Shown: positions 1-8,785, counted from the first letter of the stretch. The stretch: 64,000 nucleotides of DNA from Flavobacterium psychroterrae (GCF_018380615.1 NZ_JAGYVZ010000014.1:96303-160302), one strand, 5' to 3'. Numbers and translations are program-made. Notes: generated from the sequence alone by a model not told the origin.

Positions 1-1
1 T

Positions 2-541
2 AGTAGTGAGATGTGGGTTGGAGGAACAACATCATCGTTTATAGCCAATTCATTAATTAAAGACGCCAACAATGATATTTACGTGGCTGGATTTGCAAAC
101 AATGGGAAACCGAGTGGAGTGGTAAGAATCAAGAGTGGCACAACTGAATTTGATCCAACGTATTTCTTCAATCTTGATACAGCAACGGGAAAACCTTGTG
201 CGGGATTATTTCATTTCGATAACGGAATGACTTTTACAGTCCGTTATTCCGACGAAGCAGCTTACCCATTTGATTTTTCAAATGACAAGCCTGCTGCCAC
301 AGCAGAAATTTATAAAATAGATTTGGCAACCAAAACTACTTCAGGAAATATTTCATCAACATTGCCAAAAATATTTGGTAGCCCTGCATTTATGACCAAA
401 TGGGATAATGATAAAATCTATTTTAATGTTCCGGCAGCAAATAATAATTCTGTTTATTCGTATAAAATTAATGGAGGTGCAGTTGCCAAAGAATTTGATT
501 TAAGCTCAGGAGTTTGTAATGGTTTTACAAAAATTAACTAA
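2..541 (+). CDS. DUF4374-like protein, C-terminal part (cut by window edge)
   Basis: The frame is open to the first base, so the gene starts before the window and only about 180 C-terminal residues are seen. The residues have the alternating strand/turn pattern of a beta-propeller-like periplasmic protein, with segments resembling the DUF4374 family (for example ATAEIYKIDLATKTTSG and FDLSSGVCNGFTKIN). In Bacteroidota, DUF4374 proteins usually sit beside TonB receptors and DUF3526 permeases in loci tied to iron or siderophore uptake, which fits the two permeases downstream. The Met at position 11 is probably internal. The family call is from memory of the motif style, and the function is not established. 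Confidence 0.6.
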   Translation, partial: SSEMWVGGTTSSFIANSLIKDANNDIYVAGFANNGKPSGVVRIKSGTTEFDPTYFFNLDTATGKPCAGLFHFDNGMTFTVRYSDEAAYPFDFSNDKPAATAEIYKIDLATKTTSGNISSTLPKIFGSPAFMTKWDNDKIYFNVPAANNNSVYSYKINGGAVAKEFDLSSGVCNGFTKIN

Positions 542-593
542 CACACAATTGTAGAGTAATTGGAAATAAAAACAATTAAATAGTGAAAAAAAA

Positions 594-2087
594 ATGAAAA
601 ACTTAATTTATAGAGTAAATAAAATAGCACAAATAGTCTGTGTGTCATTACTAACAATAGTAATGTCGTGTGGTGTTGAAGAGGCAAGTATTGAGAAAGA
701 TTCATCTCAATATTCTTCAAATAATAATATGGCGAATCAGGTTGAATTCGGTAAAATTCTAGCAATAGCTGTAGAAGATGTTAATGTTAGAAATTTTATT
801 AAAGAAGAAGCAAGTGTTCAATTTGATAATGACTATGACATACTTGTAGCTTTAGTAAAGAATAAGCAAGTTTATAATGGTAAAACTTTTCTGGAAATAC
901 TGAGTAAGTATGACCCTGAAAACAAACTTGATAAAATTTTAGAAGAATCTCCGCTTTTAACAATTTTTGTTCCTGATCTACAAAAATTCTCAATTATTAA
1001 TTGGGATATTAATAAAGATGCAATTCCGTTAGTTGCCATTAGAAATGTGAATGATAAAAAAAGCACGATTGCCTTTTATGATAGTAAAGGCAATAAAAAT
1101 AATGTACGATTTGATAAGGAACCCGATTTTCCAGTTTTAGTAATAAAGGAAAACGAAAGAGTTGTTAATAAGGATAATGCAACTGCCAAAAATGCTATTA
1201 GTAATGTTGGAGGTAAAATCAAAAGCGGAAAGGTTAATTTTGAGTTTATAAGCGAATCATTTAATCCCTCCATTGAAAATGAAGTAAAACCGAAAGGTAT
1301 GAATGCTAGAACAACTATAAAAGGAGAAGGGGTTGATGCTAAGGTCTGGGACGCATACAAGTTTTCTACTCTTAATAGTAATTGTCCAACTTGTTATCAT
1401 AGAGATTATATATATTATGATATAAATCAGTACTTAGGAAAACTAGAAGGGCCTCTTAATTCTACATACGAGGAAGCAATTACAGCAATTAAATTTAATA
1501 CTGTTCAAGGTATTCAAGCAGCAACAGACGATTGGATGGAGGGTAACTTAGAACTATACATATACATATTTTTTTCAGGTTCATCTTCATCAGGTGAATT
1601 GGATAAGTTATTAAAAGTGGTAAACATCCCTAGAAGTTCGTTAAGTACTAATAATGTAACTCAAGAATACAAATTCAATCCTCCAATAAATATTGTAACT
1701 TGGAATATGCAAAAATATGGAGATAGATGGAAGTTTTGGGTTTATGAAAATGATCCATCAGGTACAGTATCTCAAACGATTTCACACAGCACCACAAGAG
1801 GAGTAAACTATAAGGCATCTGCTTCAGGGGATTTATTCGGTCTGATTAAATTAGGAGGTGAATTTGGAGGTAGTACAACGACTACAAATAGCAGTTCAAC
1901 AACAGTTACATATACTACAGGTTCAGATAATTTAGGAGAAGCTATTTTAGAGTGGACTGATCCAATTGTAACTGGATTTAAGTTTATACCATTTAATGGT
2001 GGAGGAGGAGAAAGACCTGTGCCATCAACCACGTACGAAGAAAATACGGGATCAGTTCTATTATCTATTGAAACCGTAAAGAAATAA
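594..2087 (+). CDS. Large predicted lipoprotein, unknown function
   Basis: This is a 497-residue protein with a type II signal peptide ending in the lipobox LTIVMSCG (Cys at about residue 26), so it should be anchored in a membrane. The middle is mixed and charged. Residues about 390-460 are rich in Gly, Ser and Thr (TTTTNSSSTTVTYTTGS), and a GGGGERPVPSTTYEE segment lies near the C-terminus. I do not recognise a family. It sits 52 bp after the DUF4374 gene and 106 bp before the DUF3526 pair, all on the same strand, so it could belong to that transport locus. The A-rich leader just before the ATG is a normal Bacteroidota start. Confidence 0.75.
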   Translation: MKNLIYRVNKIAQIVCVSLLTIVMSCGVEEASIEKDSSQYSSNNNMANQVEFGKILAIAVEDVNVRNFIKEEASVQFDNDYDILVALVKNKQVYNGKTFLEILSKYDPENKLDKILEESPLLTIFVPDLQKFSIINWDINKDAIPLVAIRNVNDKKSTIAFYDSKGNKNNVRFDKEPDFPVLVIKENERVVNKDNATAKNAISNVGGKIKSGKVNFEFISESFNPSIENEVKPKGMNARTTIKGEGVDAKVWDAYKFSTLNSNCPTCYHRDYIYYDINQYLGKLEGPLNSTYEEAITAIKFNTVQGIQAATDDWMEGNLELYIYIFFSGSSSSGELDKLLKVVNIPRSSLSTNNVTQEYKFNPPINIVTWNMQKYGDRWKFWVYENDPSGTVSQTISHSTTRGVNYKASASGDLFGLIKLGGEFGGSTTTTNSSSTTVTYTTGSDNLGEAILEWTDPIVTGFKFIPFNGGGGERPVPSTTYEENTGSVLLSIETVKK

Positions 2088-2193
2088 CTGTGTCTAATTT
2101 TTTATGTTAAATGGAAAATACCAAATACTTTTCACAAAAACAATAAAGATAATTCCCTTTAAAAATCGTAACTAATTGATAATATAATAAGCA

Positions 2194-3609
2194 ATGATAT
2201 CTAATTTAATACAAAATGAATGGTTACAATGGCGACGAAATAGCCAAGTAAGATGGCTTACGCTGTTTTTGATACTCATTAGTCTCATTGCCCTTGTGCA
2301 TCAGTTAAGCTATCAATCGCATTTGTTGGATACACGATTAAAAGCACAAGAAGATTCCAGAAAAGAGTGGCTTTCGCAGGAACTAAAGCATCCTCATATG
2401 GCTGCCCATTTTGGTAATTATGCCTATAAAAAACCCACGTCGCTACAATGTCTGGATCCAGGTTTAACCATATACACGGGAACATCCGTGTATATGGAAC
2501 CGCATAGGCAAAATGATTTTTTGTTTAGCAAAAGCCAAGAAAGCGATACGGGATTGCGATTTGGCTGGTTAAGTCCTGCGCTAATCTGTCAATTGATTTT
2601 GCCTTTGTTCATCATTTTATTTACTTTCAATAGCGTAAACGGAGAGTTTGAGAAAGGGACATTGCAATTGCTTTTGGCTCAGGGAGTATCCTTTAGAAAA
2701 GTACTTTTCTCGAAAATGTTGGCAACTTTTATCCTTTTCGCAAGTTTTCTTATTCCTTATTTCCTGCTTACCGCAATCCTTTCTTATATATTGTTTGATG
2801 GAGACTTAAATCTGGGATCACTGCTATATCTCCTTGTGATTTATTCTATTTATTGCATTATTTGGTGTTTGTTGGGGGTTTTGGTTTCGGCACATATAAA
2901 AAAAATTGGAACTTCTATTGCCTTTTTGTTACTCATTTGGATGTTTACCAACATTATTATGCCTAGAATGTCGGCCAATTTAGCCGAAAATATTTATCCA
3001 TTAATTACTAATTATGAATTAAAAAAAGGAATAAAGGAATCGATAGACAATGGTCTGGACGGACACGACCCCAAAAGTGACAGAGCCTTAAAAATTGAAA
3101 AGGATTTATTAGTAAAGTATAAAGTAGATAGTGTGCAGCAATTGCCATTTAATTTTGAAGGGTTTATTATGCAGCAAAGTGAAGATTACTCTAGTAAAGC
3201 TTACGATTTACATTTCAAAAAAATATTTTCGACCCTGGAAAATCAAAAGAAGGTACAAACTTGGATGGGGATTGCTAGTCCATTTATTGTGATACGGAAT
3301 TTATCGATGTCTACCTGTAATGCAGGACTGGAATCCGAAATTGATTTTCAGACCCAATCCGAAAATTACCGCAGGTCATTTGTTCAAAATATGAACAATG
3401 ATATGAAGGACAATTCTGCTTACAATACATTCGATACCTATCGGGTAAAAAAAGGAAAATACAACGCAATTTCAGATTTACATATTGAAAACAAATCACT
3501 TATTTGGTTGCTGCAATCGGTAATTATAGAAAATATTTGGTTGCTCGTTTGGAGCATTTCATTATTTATTTTAATGTTCAGAAGCCGAATTAATCTAATT
3601 TATAGTTAA
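2194..3609 (+). CDS. ABC-2 type permease, DUF3526 family (first of a pair)
   Basis: This 471-residue membrane protein has an N-terminal helix (about 20-42), a long extracytoplasmic loop (45-125), and a cluster of helices at about 130-265 that includes the family-like segment FTFNSVNGEFEKGTLQLLLAQGVSFRKVLFSK. A second soluble region (270-445) and a last helix at the C-terminus follow. This is the DUF3526/ABC-2 permease layout, where the GTLQLLLAQG region probably faces the ATPase. Its partner starts 8 bp downstream. No ATP-binding subunit lies in the window downstream, so it may be before the window or elsewhere. The substrate is unknown; the neighbourhood suggests a link to outer-membrane uptake. 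Confidence 0.85.
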   Translation: MISNLIQNEWLQWRRNSQVRWLTLFLILISLIALVHQLSYQSHLLDTRLKAQEDSRKEWLSQELKHPHMAAHFGNYAYKKPTSLQCLDPGLTIYTGTSVYMEPHRQNDFLFSKSQESDTGLRFGWLSPALICQLILPLFIILFTFNSVNGEFEKGTLQLLLAQGVSFRKVLFSKMLATFILFASFLIPYFLLTAILSYILFDGDLNLGSLLYLLVIYSIYCIIWCLLGVLVSAHIKKIGTSIAFLLLIWMFTNIIMPRMSANLAENIYPLITNYELKKGIKESIDNGLDGHDPKSDRALKIEKDLLVKYKVDSVQQLPFNFEGFIMQQSEDYSSKAYDLHFKKIFSTLENQKKVQTWMGIASPFIVIRNLSMSTCNAGLESEIDFQTQSENYRRSFVQNMNNDMKDNSAYNTFDTYRVKKGKYNAISDLHIENKSLIWLLQSVIIENIWLLVWSISLFILMFRSRINLIYS

Positions 3610-3616
3610 AATAAAG

Positions 3617-5065
3617 ATGAAAAATAGTAATACAGTGTACTCGAAAATTTCATTAAAAACCCAATTTTGGCTTTTCAAAAAACACTCCATAAATAGCGTG
3701 ATTCTTTTTGCGTTTTTAGCAGTAGGAATGTATGGTTTGTACCAAGGTTTTGTTTTCAAAAGCAAACAAATAGAGACAATTGAAAACTTTAAAACCGAAA
3801 AAGAAAGGGATTTAGCAGTACTTATTCGGGGTTTTGATGCAGATACCACCACAGCAAAGGGAAAAGAGGACTATGAAAATGTTACAGGATTATTATCGTC
3901 CAATCGGAATATTACTTTGCCAGTATTCAAAACCCCATCAAGTACTTCTCTATTTTGCATTGGTCAAGCCGATGTGTTTCCGTACTATTATACGGTTAAG
4001 GTCGAGAGCTTTTTTATGCAATTATTCAAACAAGGAGAAATAGCCAATCCGTTGCGGTCATTAGCAGGGCACTTTGATACCAGTTTTTGGATTATTTATT
4101 TACTGCCATTACTGATAATCATCCTTTGTTTCAATTCGCTATCCAACGAGTTAGACAATGGCAATTGGCGGTTGATAAACAGTCAGGGGATTTCGAAGAA
4201 AGAATGGCTAAAATCTAAATTTTTGCTAGTAGGTTTGATTATTGAATTGATGGTTGTTTTTATCGTAGTTATAGGATTGATCGTAAATTATTGTTGTTTC
4301 AATCAAAATCCGACAATAAACGATTTTTTGTTTTTTGTGGGAGCTAATTTATATTTTGTCTTTTGGTTATCCGTGGTATATTGTATCAATTCGATGGGTA
4401 AAACCACTAGTACTAATGCTTTATATTGTGGAATAATGTGGACTATGACCTGTATTGTTATTCCAACTTTATCTACTGCCTTGATAGAGAAAATAATTCC
4501 TGTAGATAACACAGCGATTAGTAGAATGTCGAGAAGACCACAAGGCTCGAAGTTTGATGATCCCACTTATGGAATAAAACTGATTAAACAATTTGGTAAA
4601 ATCTATCCTGAATATAAAAACGCCAACATAAATCCAGAAACCAATGCGTTTTCATTTGCAGTTTATCTAGGTTATCATCGACTTTTGGATGATGCTAATA
4701 CGGTAAAAGTCAAAAAATATTTTGAAAATATTGAACAAAGACAAGAATTGATAAACTCTAGTTGTGTAGTTAATCCTACTGCAGCAATAGATGGTATTTT
4801 TACCTCTTTGGCTAGTAATGATGCGCTTGCTAATCATTCGTTTGTATGGCAGACAAAGACGCTGCACGATAGCCTAAATGCTATTTATTATCCAGCATTA
4901 TTTTTTGACAGAACCGTAACAAAGAAAGATTATGATGCCTTTCCTGTTTTTAAATATAAAAATACAGCCTCCATTTCGATAACTATTCTAGTATGTTACG
5001 CCTTAATGGGATTATTATCTGCTTTTATTTTTGCTATGAGCAACAGAATGTTAAGAAGGATTTAG
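3617..5065 (+). CDS. ABC-2 type permease, DUF3526 family (second of a pair)
   Basis: This is a 482-residue paralogue of the preceding protein with the same order: N-terminal helix (about 22-42), loop, helices at about 150-310 with the matching motif LCFNSLSNELDNGNWRLINSQGISKKEWLKSK, second loop, and a C-terminal helix. Two DUF3526 subunits are expected to form a heterodimeric membrane domain of one transporter. It is separated from the first gene by only 7 bp, so the two are co-transcribed, and the unit ends at the strong hairpin at 5083-5123. The exported or extruded substrate cannot be told from sequence. Confidence 0.85.
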   Translation: MKNSNTVYSKISLKTQFWLFKKHSINSVILFAFLAVGMYGLYQGFVFKSKQIETIENFKTEKERDLAVLIRGFDADTTTAKGKEDYENVTGLLSSNRNITLPVFKTPSSTSLFCIGQADVFPYYYTVKVESFFMQLFKQGEIANPLRSLAGHFDTSFWIIYLLPLLIIILCFNSLSNELDNGNWRLINSQGISKKEWLKSKFLLVGLIIELMVVFIVVIGLIVNYCCFNQNPTINDFLFFVGANLYFVFWLSVVYCINSMGKTTSTNALYCGIMWTMTCIVIPTLSTALIEKIIPVDNTAISRMSRRPQGSKFDDPTYGIKLIKQFGKIYPEYKNANINPETNAFSFAVYLGYHRLLDDANTVKVKKYFENIEQRQELINSSCVVNPTAAIDGIFTSLASNDALANHSFVWQTKTLHDSLNAIYYPALFFDRTVTKKDYDAFPVFKYKNTASISITILVCYALMGLLSAFIFAMSNRMLRRI

Positions 5066-5082
5066 AATTTATTTAATCTGAT

Positions 5083-5123
5083 AAAAACCCATCTACGGTA
5101 TATCCGGGATGGGTTTTTTATTT
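5083..5123 (+). terminator. Strong intrinsic terminator, probably bidirectional
   Basis: An 11-bp stem (AAAAACCCATC at 5083-5093 with GATGGGTTTTT at 5108-5118) is followed by a T-rich run. It closes the DUF3526 operon. Read on the minus strand it also ends in a run of T, so it can stop the converging methyltransferase transcript whose stop codon is at 5140. Confidence 0.9.
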
Positions 5124-5139
5124 TGTGAAAAAATGTTTT

Positions 5140-5742
5140 TTAAGATATTTTTTTTGACACAATATGAAACACGTGCCAATTTTTTTCTTTCCCATCAATT
5201 GATTTGCCTGCTTTTTCTACTTCTTCAAAATATTCCAGTTCAAATCCGGCAAAAAGATTTAAAATTTGTTCTTTACTGTGAAAGGTTTTCTCCGGATCAC
5301 TTGCCCACGAATCATTAACTCCAAAAAAATGCCCTGCAAATCGACCATTTGGCAAAATAGATTGTATAATTTTTTGCCATAGAACATTAAAATTTTCAGG
5401 ATGACAAAAAGGGAGTGAGAAACAAGCATTTACCAGCAACACATTGGGAAGTGTAATGACTTCAAAATCGGCTTTAATTAAAATCAATTTAGAACTGTAT
5501 TCTACTGGAATGCCATTTCTTAATTCTTCTATTGCCTGTTTTTGGTTATCAATAGCAATTACTTCCCATCCCTTTTCGATAAGTGCAATAGTATCTATTC
5601 CTGTACCACAACCTAAATCGCAGGCCATTGGCAAATCTACTTTTTCTTTATCAAATAAAGCAATGGCTTTTACAAGAGTTGCAGAAGCTGACAGCTTTTT
5701 TTCCTGAATTTTTTGGTAATGCTTTTTCCAACTACTATTCAT
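5140..5742 (-). CDS. Class I SAM-dependent methyltransferase, last gene of the peptide operon
   Basis: This is a 200-residue cytosolic protein with the class I methyltransferase fold. Motif I is DLGCGTGIDT (about 41-50), followed by the acidic loop VIAIDNQ (about 60-66) and a post-motif region VLLVNACFSLPFC. It is closest in style to tellurite-resistance/TehB-like or generic Methyltransf_25 proteins. It starts 15 bp after the MATE gene stop on the same strand, as the fifth gene after the short peptide at 8611-8712. In that context it could methylate the peptide product or a small-molecule precursor; this is inference. A stand-alone small-molecule methyltransferase is the alternative. Confidence 0.85.
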   Translation of the reverse strand: MNSSWKKHYQKIQEKKLSASATLVKAIALFDKEKVDLPMACDLGCGTGIDTIALIEKGWEVIAIDNQKQAIEELRNGIPVEYSSKLILIKADFEVITLPNVLLVNACFSLPFCHPENFNVLWQKIIQSILPNGRFAGHFFGVNDSWASDPEKTFHSKEQILNLFAGFELEYFEEVEKAGKSIDGKEKNWHVFHIVSKKIS

Positions 5743-5757
5743 TTTTTCCAGATTTTA

Positions 5758-7110
5758 TTATCCTACAGCCAAGGCATTTACTCTTAATTTTTTAAACTCA
5801 TAAGAGGTTAATAAGAATAGTATAGTCAGGTATAAAAAGTTTTCGATAACGATACTATAATAGATTCCACTTGTGCCATAATAAAAGGGTAAAATAAGTA
5901 TAAGGGGTATAAATAAAATTAATTCCCTTCCAATGGATATAAAACTAGATTTCTTGCCTTTTCCAATAGCCTGAAAAAAGATAATACCACTTGTTCCAAT
6001 CGGGAAAAAAGGGATGATAAACAATATGGTTCTGAAGTATTCAATTTCCTGTGCAGAGAGCACTTGGTCAGGAAGCATTATAGAAACAATTGAGGAAGGA
6101 AACAGCGTTAATGGTATCCATATAAGCAAAAGAAATAAAATGCCCCCAGTCCTGAATACCCCAACGGCTTTTACACATCTTTCATAATTACCAGCTCCAT
6201 AATTAATACCTACAACCGGCTGTAATACTTGCAATAGTCCAAAAACTGGCATAACGGAGAAAGTAAATATTCTGAAAACGGTTGAAAAAAAAGCCAAGTC
6301 CCAATCAGTGCCATAGTGCGCCACAGTTTTAAAAATAAAGACCTGACGAATAAAATTGGTTCCCTGAATAAAAAAAGCAGACAACCCAATTGTAAAAACA
6401 TTCTTTAGCATTTCAGTATCAATCTTAAACCTGATTTTACCTGTTTCGAAAGAGGCTTTTCCAGATAAAAAATATCGAAGAGTAAGAAACGCATATACTG
6501 TCATTGCTATAATACTGGCAAGAGCAGCGCCTTTTATTCCAAAATTTGCGTAATGAATTAATATGGGAGCAAGAACAATATTCAATACCACCGAAATAAT
6601 AGAAAAACGCATCGCTTGTTTTATTTTTCCTTCGGCCCGAATAAGGCCATTTGCAGAAAGACCAAAAATAGTAAAGAAAATACCGAAAGACCATATCTTA
6701 TAAAAATCAGACCCATATCGCAACACTTTTCCTTTTCCTCCCATCAATGATAATAATTCATCAGAGAACAAAAATCCGATTGGCATAAGCAAAGCCGAAG
6801 CAATAACAGACATTGTAAATAGATTACTCAATACTTTTTGTTGAATAACTTTATTATCAGATCCAATAGCCCGACTCAAAACCGATGCAGATCCAGAGGC
6901 AATCATAACCATAACCGCTGTGATTAATATCGTTAAAGGAATAACCAAAGAAATTCCGGCAAGCGCATCGGCTCCAATAAAATAACCAATATAAAGGGAA
7001 TCTATGAAAGTGTTGAGTGAAATGACAATTGTAGCAATAATACCTGGCAGAGACATAGTCCACATCAGTTTCCACAGATTATCATTTTTTATATCCAAGG
7101 GCTTGCTCAT
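5758..7110 (-). CDS. MATE family multidrug/metabolite exporter
   Basis: This 450-residue integral membrane protein has about 12 hydrophobic helices in two repeats, with the MATE pattern near the N-terminus (MSLPGIIATIVISLNTFIDSLYIG), the internal PVVGINYGAGNYERC segment, and the FFQAIGKGKKSSFISIGRE segment in the second half. Such transporters export cationic drugs or natural products using Na+ or H+ gradients. Its ATG overlaps the stop of the upstream PqqD-like gene by 4 bases, so they are translationally coupled. As the only transporter of the operon it is the likely exporter of whatever the 33-residue peptide becomes, or a resistance pump. Confidence 0.92.
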   Translation of the reverse strand: MSKPLDIKNDNLWKLMWTMSLPGIIATIVISLNTFIDSLYIGYFIGADALAGISLVIPLTILITAVMVMIASGSASVLSRAIGSDNKVIQQKVLSNLFTMSVIASALLMPIGFLFSDELLSLMGGKGKVLRYGSDFYKIWSFGIFFTIFGLSANGLIRAEGKIKQAMRFSIISVVLNIVLAPILIHYANFGIKGAALASIIAMTVYAFLTLRYFLSGKASFETGKIRFKIDTEMLKNVFTIGLSAFFIQGTNFIRQVFIFKTVAHYGTDWDLAFFSTVFRIFTFSVMPVFGLLQVLQPVVGINYGAGNYERCVKAVGVFRTGGILFLLLIWIPLTLFPSSIVSIMLPDQVLSAQEIEYFRTILFIIPFFPIGTSGIIFFQAIGKGKKSSFISIGRELILFIPLILILPFYYGTSGIYYSIVIENFLYLTILFLLTSYEFKKLRVNALAVG

Positions 7111-8042
7111 AATTTTATTTCTTGTATCAAACCACTTTGTACTAATTCCTGATAGGCATCCTTATATACTTGATCGTTTTCAAATAGTTCTTTAGTATTG
7201 AGACCATCTGCTTTTAACCATATTTCTTTTGAAATAGTATCGAGCTTAAAAGTTTCATCAGTATCTTTTGGAATCACATAAATTACTTTTCCAAAATCTT
7301 CTTTTTTAGAAAGCGAAAGCAATTGTTGATTTCGAAGGCTTATTATTCCTGAGCCTTCTGTCAGTGGAATAATTTCGCGCTCTTCATTATAAAGTAAAAA
7401 TGTTTTTTCAGAATGATAGGTAATCGGAAATTCAGTATTTGCAGGTATTTCAAATACTTGTAATTGAGTAGATAAGTCGTCTCCGTTCTCTATGCATTCT
7501 ACAATTTTTACAGGAATAGGTTCTGTAGAAAGATTTTTAACAATGACGATAAAGCCTTCAGATTGTTTTTTGATTTCTTTTATCTCTAATTTTTCGACAA
7601 AGAAAAAATCATCGGAAGCTGTTTTAGAATATCGAATTTCCCCATTACTATGCACTTCGGATATCAATTCATATTTTCCTATAGGTGCATCGTCGGGAAT
7701 GTTATAATAAAAATAATAGTGTCGCCCAGATTGAATGGCTGTTAATATATCAACAAGAACCTCACGTTTAGCTTGTCCAGATAGATAATCTGCCAAAACC
7801 AGAAGTGGTGTGTTCTTATTGAGGTATTTGTATTTGGGAGTTTTGTTTTCTGAAAACTGTTCTTTTGAGTCAGGTAAAGCAAGAATGTTGCCTTCATAAA
7901 GCATTGTAACTACTCCATCGGGTCTTTTTACGCCAATACGTACAAAAGGAAATATATGAATCCCTTTTAAATGAGCAGTATTGAAATTCCAATGAATAGT
8001 TACTCCTTTGTTTAGAAGCGTTCGTTTAGGAAAAATGCTCAT
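7107..8042 (-). CDS. Protein with beta-rich N-terminus and PqqD-like C-terminal domain
   Basis: This is a 311-residue soluble protein. Residues 1-240 are mostly predicted strands, like one or two Ig-like sandwiches (segments HYYFYYNIPDDAPIGKYELI and GFIVIVKNLSTEPIPVKIVE). The last 50 residues read like a PqqD/RRE-type winged helix: LDTISKEIWLKADG, then NTKELFEND, then YQELVQSGLIQEI. PqqD-like domains bind the leader of RiPP precursor peptides, and a 33-residue peptide gene lies two genes upstream, so a role as peptide-recognition or scaffold protein is attractive. It overlaps the upstream gene and the MATE gene by 4 bases each. The PqqD similarity is judged by eye. I know no described family with this architecture. 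Confidence 0.65.
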   Translation of the reverse strand: MSIFPKRTLLNKGVTIHWNFNTAHLKGIHIFPFVRIGVKRPDGVVTMLYEGNILALPDSKEQFSENKTPKYKYLNKNTPLLVLADYLSGQAKREVLVDILTAIQSGRHYYFYYNIPDDAPIGKYELISEVHSNGEIRYSKTASDDFFFVEKLEIKEIKKQSEGFIVIVKNLSTEPIPVKIVECIENGDDLSTQLQVFEIPANTEFPITYHSEKTFLLYNEEREIIPLTEGSGIISLRNQQLLSLSKKEDFGKVIYVIPKDTDETFKLDTISKEIWLKADGLNTKELFENDQVYKDAYQELVQSGLIQEIKL

Positions 8043-8542
8043 TCTTTTCTTAGTTTTTTAATACTTTCTTTGCTGTATTTTACAGGATACACGGTAAACC
8101 ATTTTATTACAGTTTCTTCACCCAGGTAGTCATAAGCAGTACTTATAAGATGCTCCATCTTCTGAAGATATTCTTTCATTGCTCCATCAGGATCTGTCTC
8201 GTTTTTTATTTTGTGATCCTCTTTTTCTTTTTTCGATGCAGGAAGATGATGAAAATATCTGCCAAAATGCTTGTTACAAAATGAGTGGTACTCTTTTGTA
8301 AACAAAATAAAGTTGTGCCACATCTCATCAAGAATCAACAAATCATCGGGAATAAATATTCCTTTTAACTGGCAAATAAAAAGGAATTTACGGGTTTCCT
8401 TAAATAAATCCTCAGCTTCATCTTCATTCACATTATACATATCCCTAAATCTGGAAATTATGTCTGGATTAGAATATAAAAGCATATTATCAAGCTGAGA
8501 TTGGTCAATATCAACTATTTCTTTGTAATTTTGCTGCTCCAT
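8039..8542 (-). CDS. GRDP/DUF1399-like small protein, putative metal-binding maturation factor
   Basis: This is a 167-residue protein. The centre holds the pattern of the glycine-rich-domain-protein-like (DUF1399) family: DEMWH (D72-H76), FTKEYHSFC (Y85, C89), FGRYFHHLP (H98, H99). The conserved Asp, His, Cys and His-His positions could form a metal site. I chose the ATG at 8542 rather than the TTG three codons earlier because the leader before it (ATTAATACTTGAAAA) is identical to that in front of the peptide gene. It is the first gene after the hairpin at 8570-8603 and overlaps the next gene by 4 bases. The biochemical role is unknown; a modifying enzyme for the peptide is inference. Confidence 0.7.
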   Translation of the reverse strand: MEQQNYKEIVDIDQSQLDNMLLYSNPDIISRFRDMYNVNEDEAEDLFKETRKFLFICQLKGIFIPDDLLILDEMWHNFILFTKEYHSFCNKHFGRYFHHLPASKKEKEDHKIKNETDPDGAMKEYLQKMEHLISTAYDYLGEETVIKWFTVYPVKYSKESIKKLRKE

Positions 8543-8544
8543 TT

Positions 8545-8559
8545 TTTTCAAGTATTAAT
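8545..8559 (-). repeat. 15-bp leader repeat, copy at the GRDP-like gene
   Basis: The minus-strand sequence ATTAATACTTGAAAA lies 2 bp before the ATG at 8542. An identical 15-mer lies 1 bp before the ATG of the peptide gene (8714-8728). The identity supports both start choices and suggests that the two leaders arose by local duplication or share a translational control. Confidence 0.8.
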
Positions 8560-8569
8560 GGTAAAACAA

Positions 8570-8603
8570 AACGGGAGAAGCAGCTCGAACTGCAACTCCC
8601 GTT
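8570..8603 (-). terminator. Hairpin between peptide and downstream genes (partial terminator/attenuator)
   Basis: On the minus strand an 8-bp stem (ACGGGAG at 8571-8577 with CTCCCGT at 8596-8602, plus A8570-T8603), a 2x2 internal loop and a further 4-bp GC-rich stem close a six-base loop. TTTTGTTTT follows at once. It lies between the peptide stop (8611) and the next start (8542). RiPP and bacteriocin operons commonly carry such a leaky terminator after the precursor gene so that the peptide is made in excess of its enzymes. Confidence 0.85.
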
Positions 8604-8610
8604 CTTTGAA

Positions 8611-8712
8611 TTAAAGTGTAGCTGTACAGTGACCGCATTTGCTACAGTGTGTTCCTCCAACGCTTTTTGCAGAAAGAATTGCTGCAATTAAAGCTTTTTT
8701 TGAATTTACCAT
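8611..8712 (-). CDS. 33-residue Cys/His peptide, candidate RiPP precursor
   Basis: A short open frame, ATG at 8712 to TAA at 8611. The N-terminal half is a basic/hydrophobic leader-like stretch (MVNSKKALIAAILSAKSV). It is followed by Gly-Gly and a 13-residue tail THCSKCGHCTATL containing H-C-x2-C-G-H-C. The frame is supported by a consensus-like promoter with a Zur-type box 74 bp upstream, an A-rich leader directly at the ATG, a terminator-like hairpin right after the stop, and a tightly coupled set of genes downstream (GRDP-like, PqqD-like, MATE, methyltransferase). No radical SAM, LanB/LanM, YcaO or DUF692 enzyme is present. The core resembles a zinc-finger half, so a metal-binding product is plausible. 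I do not know a described family with this sequence. Confidence 0.75.
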   Translation of the reverse strand: MVNSKKALIAAILSAKSVGGTHCSKCGHCTATL

Positions 8713-8713
8713 C

Positions 8714-8728
8714 TTTTCAAGTATTAAT
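8714..8728 (-). repeat. 15-bp leader repeat, copy at the peptide gene
   Basis: The minus-strand sequence ATTAATACTTGAAAA, followed by G and the ATG of the 33-residue peptide at 8712. It is the exact twin of 8545-8559. The A-rich end acts as the usual Bacteroidota translation-initiation region. Confidence 0.8.
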
Positions 8729-8785
8729 TGTTATGTCTACTCTTTTTTGGGTTTTCGACTTCTCCCATTTATTATAATACAAGTG

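Noticed and set aside
5140..8712. Methanobactin/bufferin-type copper RiPP
   Set aside because: No DUF692 (MbnB-like) or partner protein is present, and the promoter box points to a Zur-type regulator rather than copper control.
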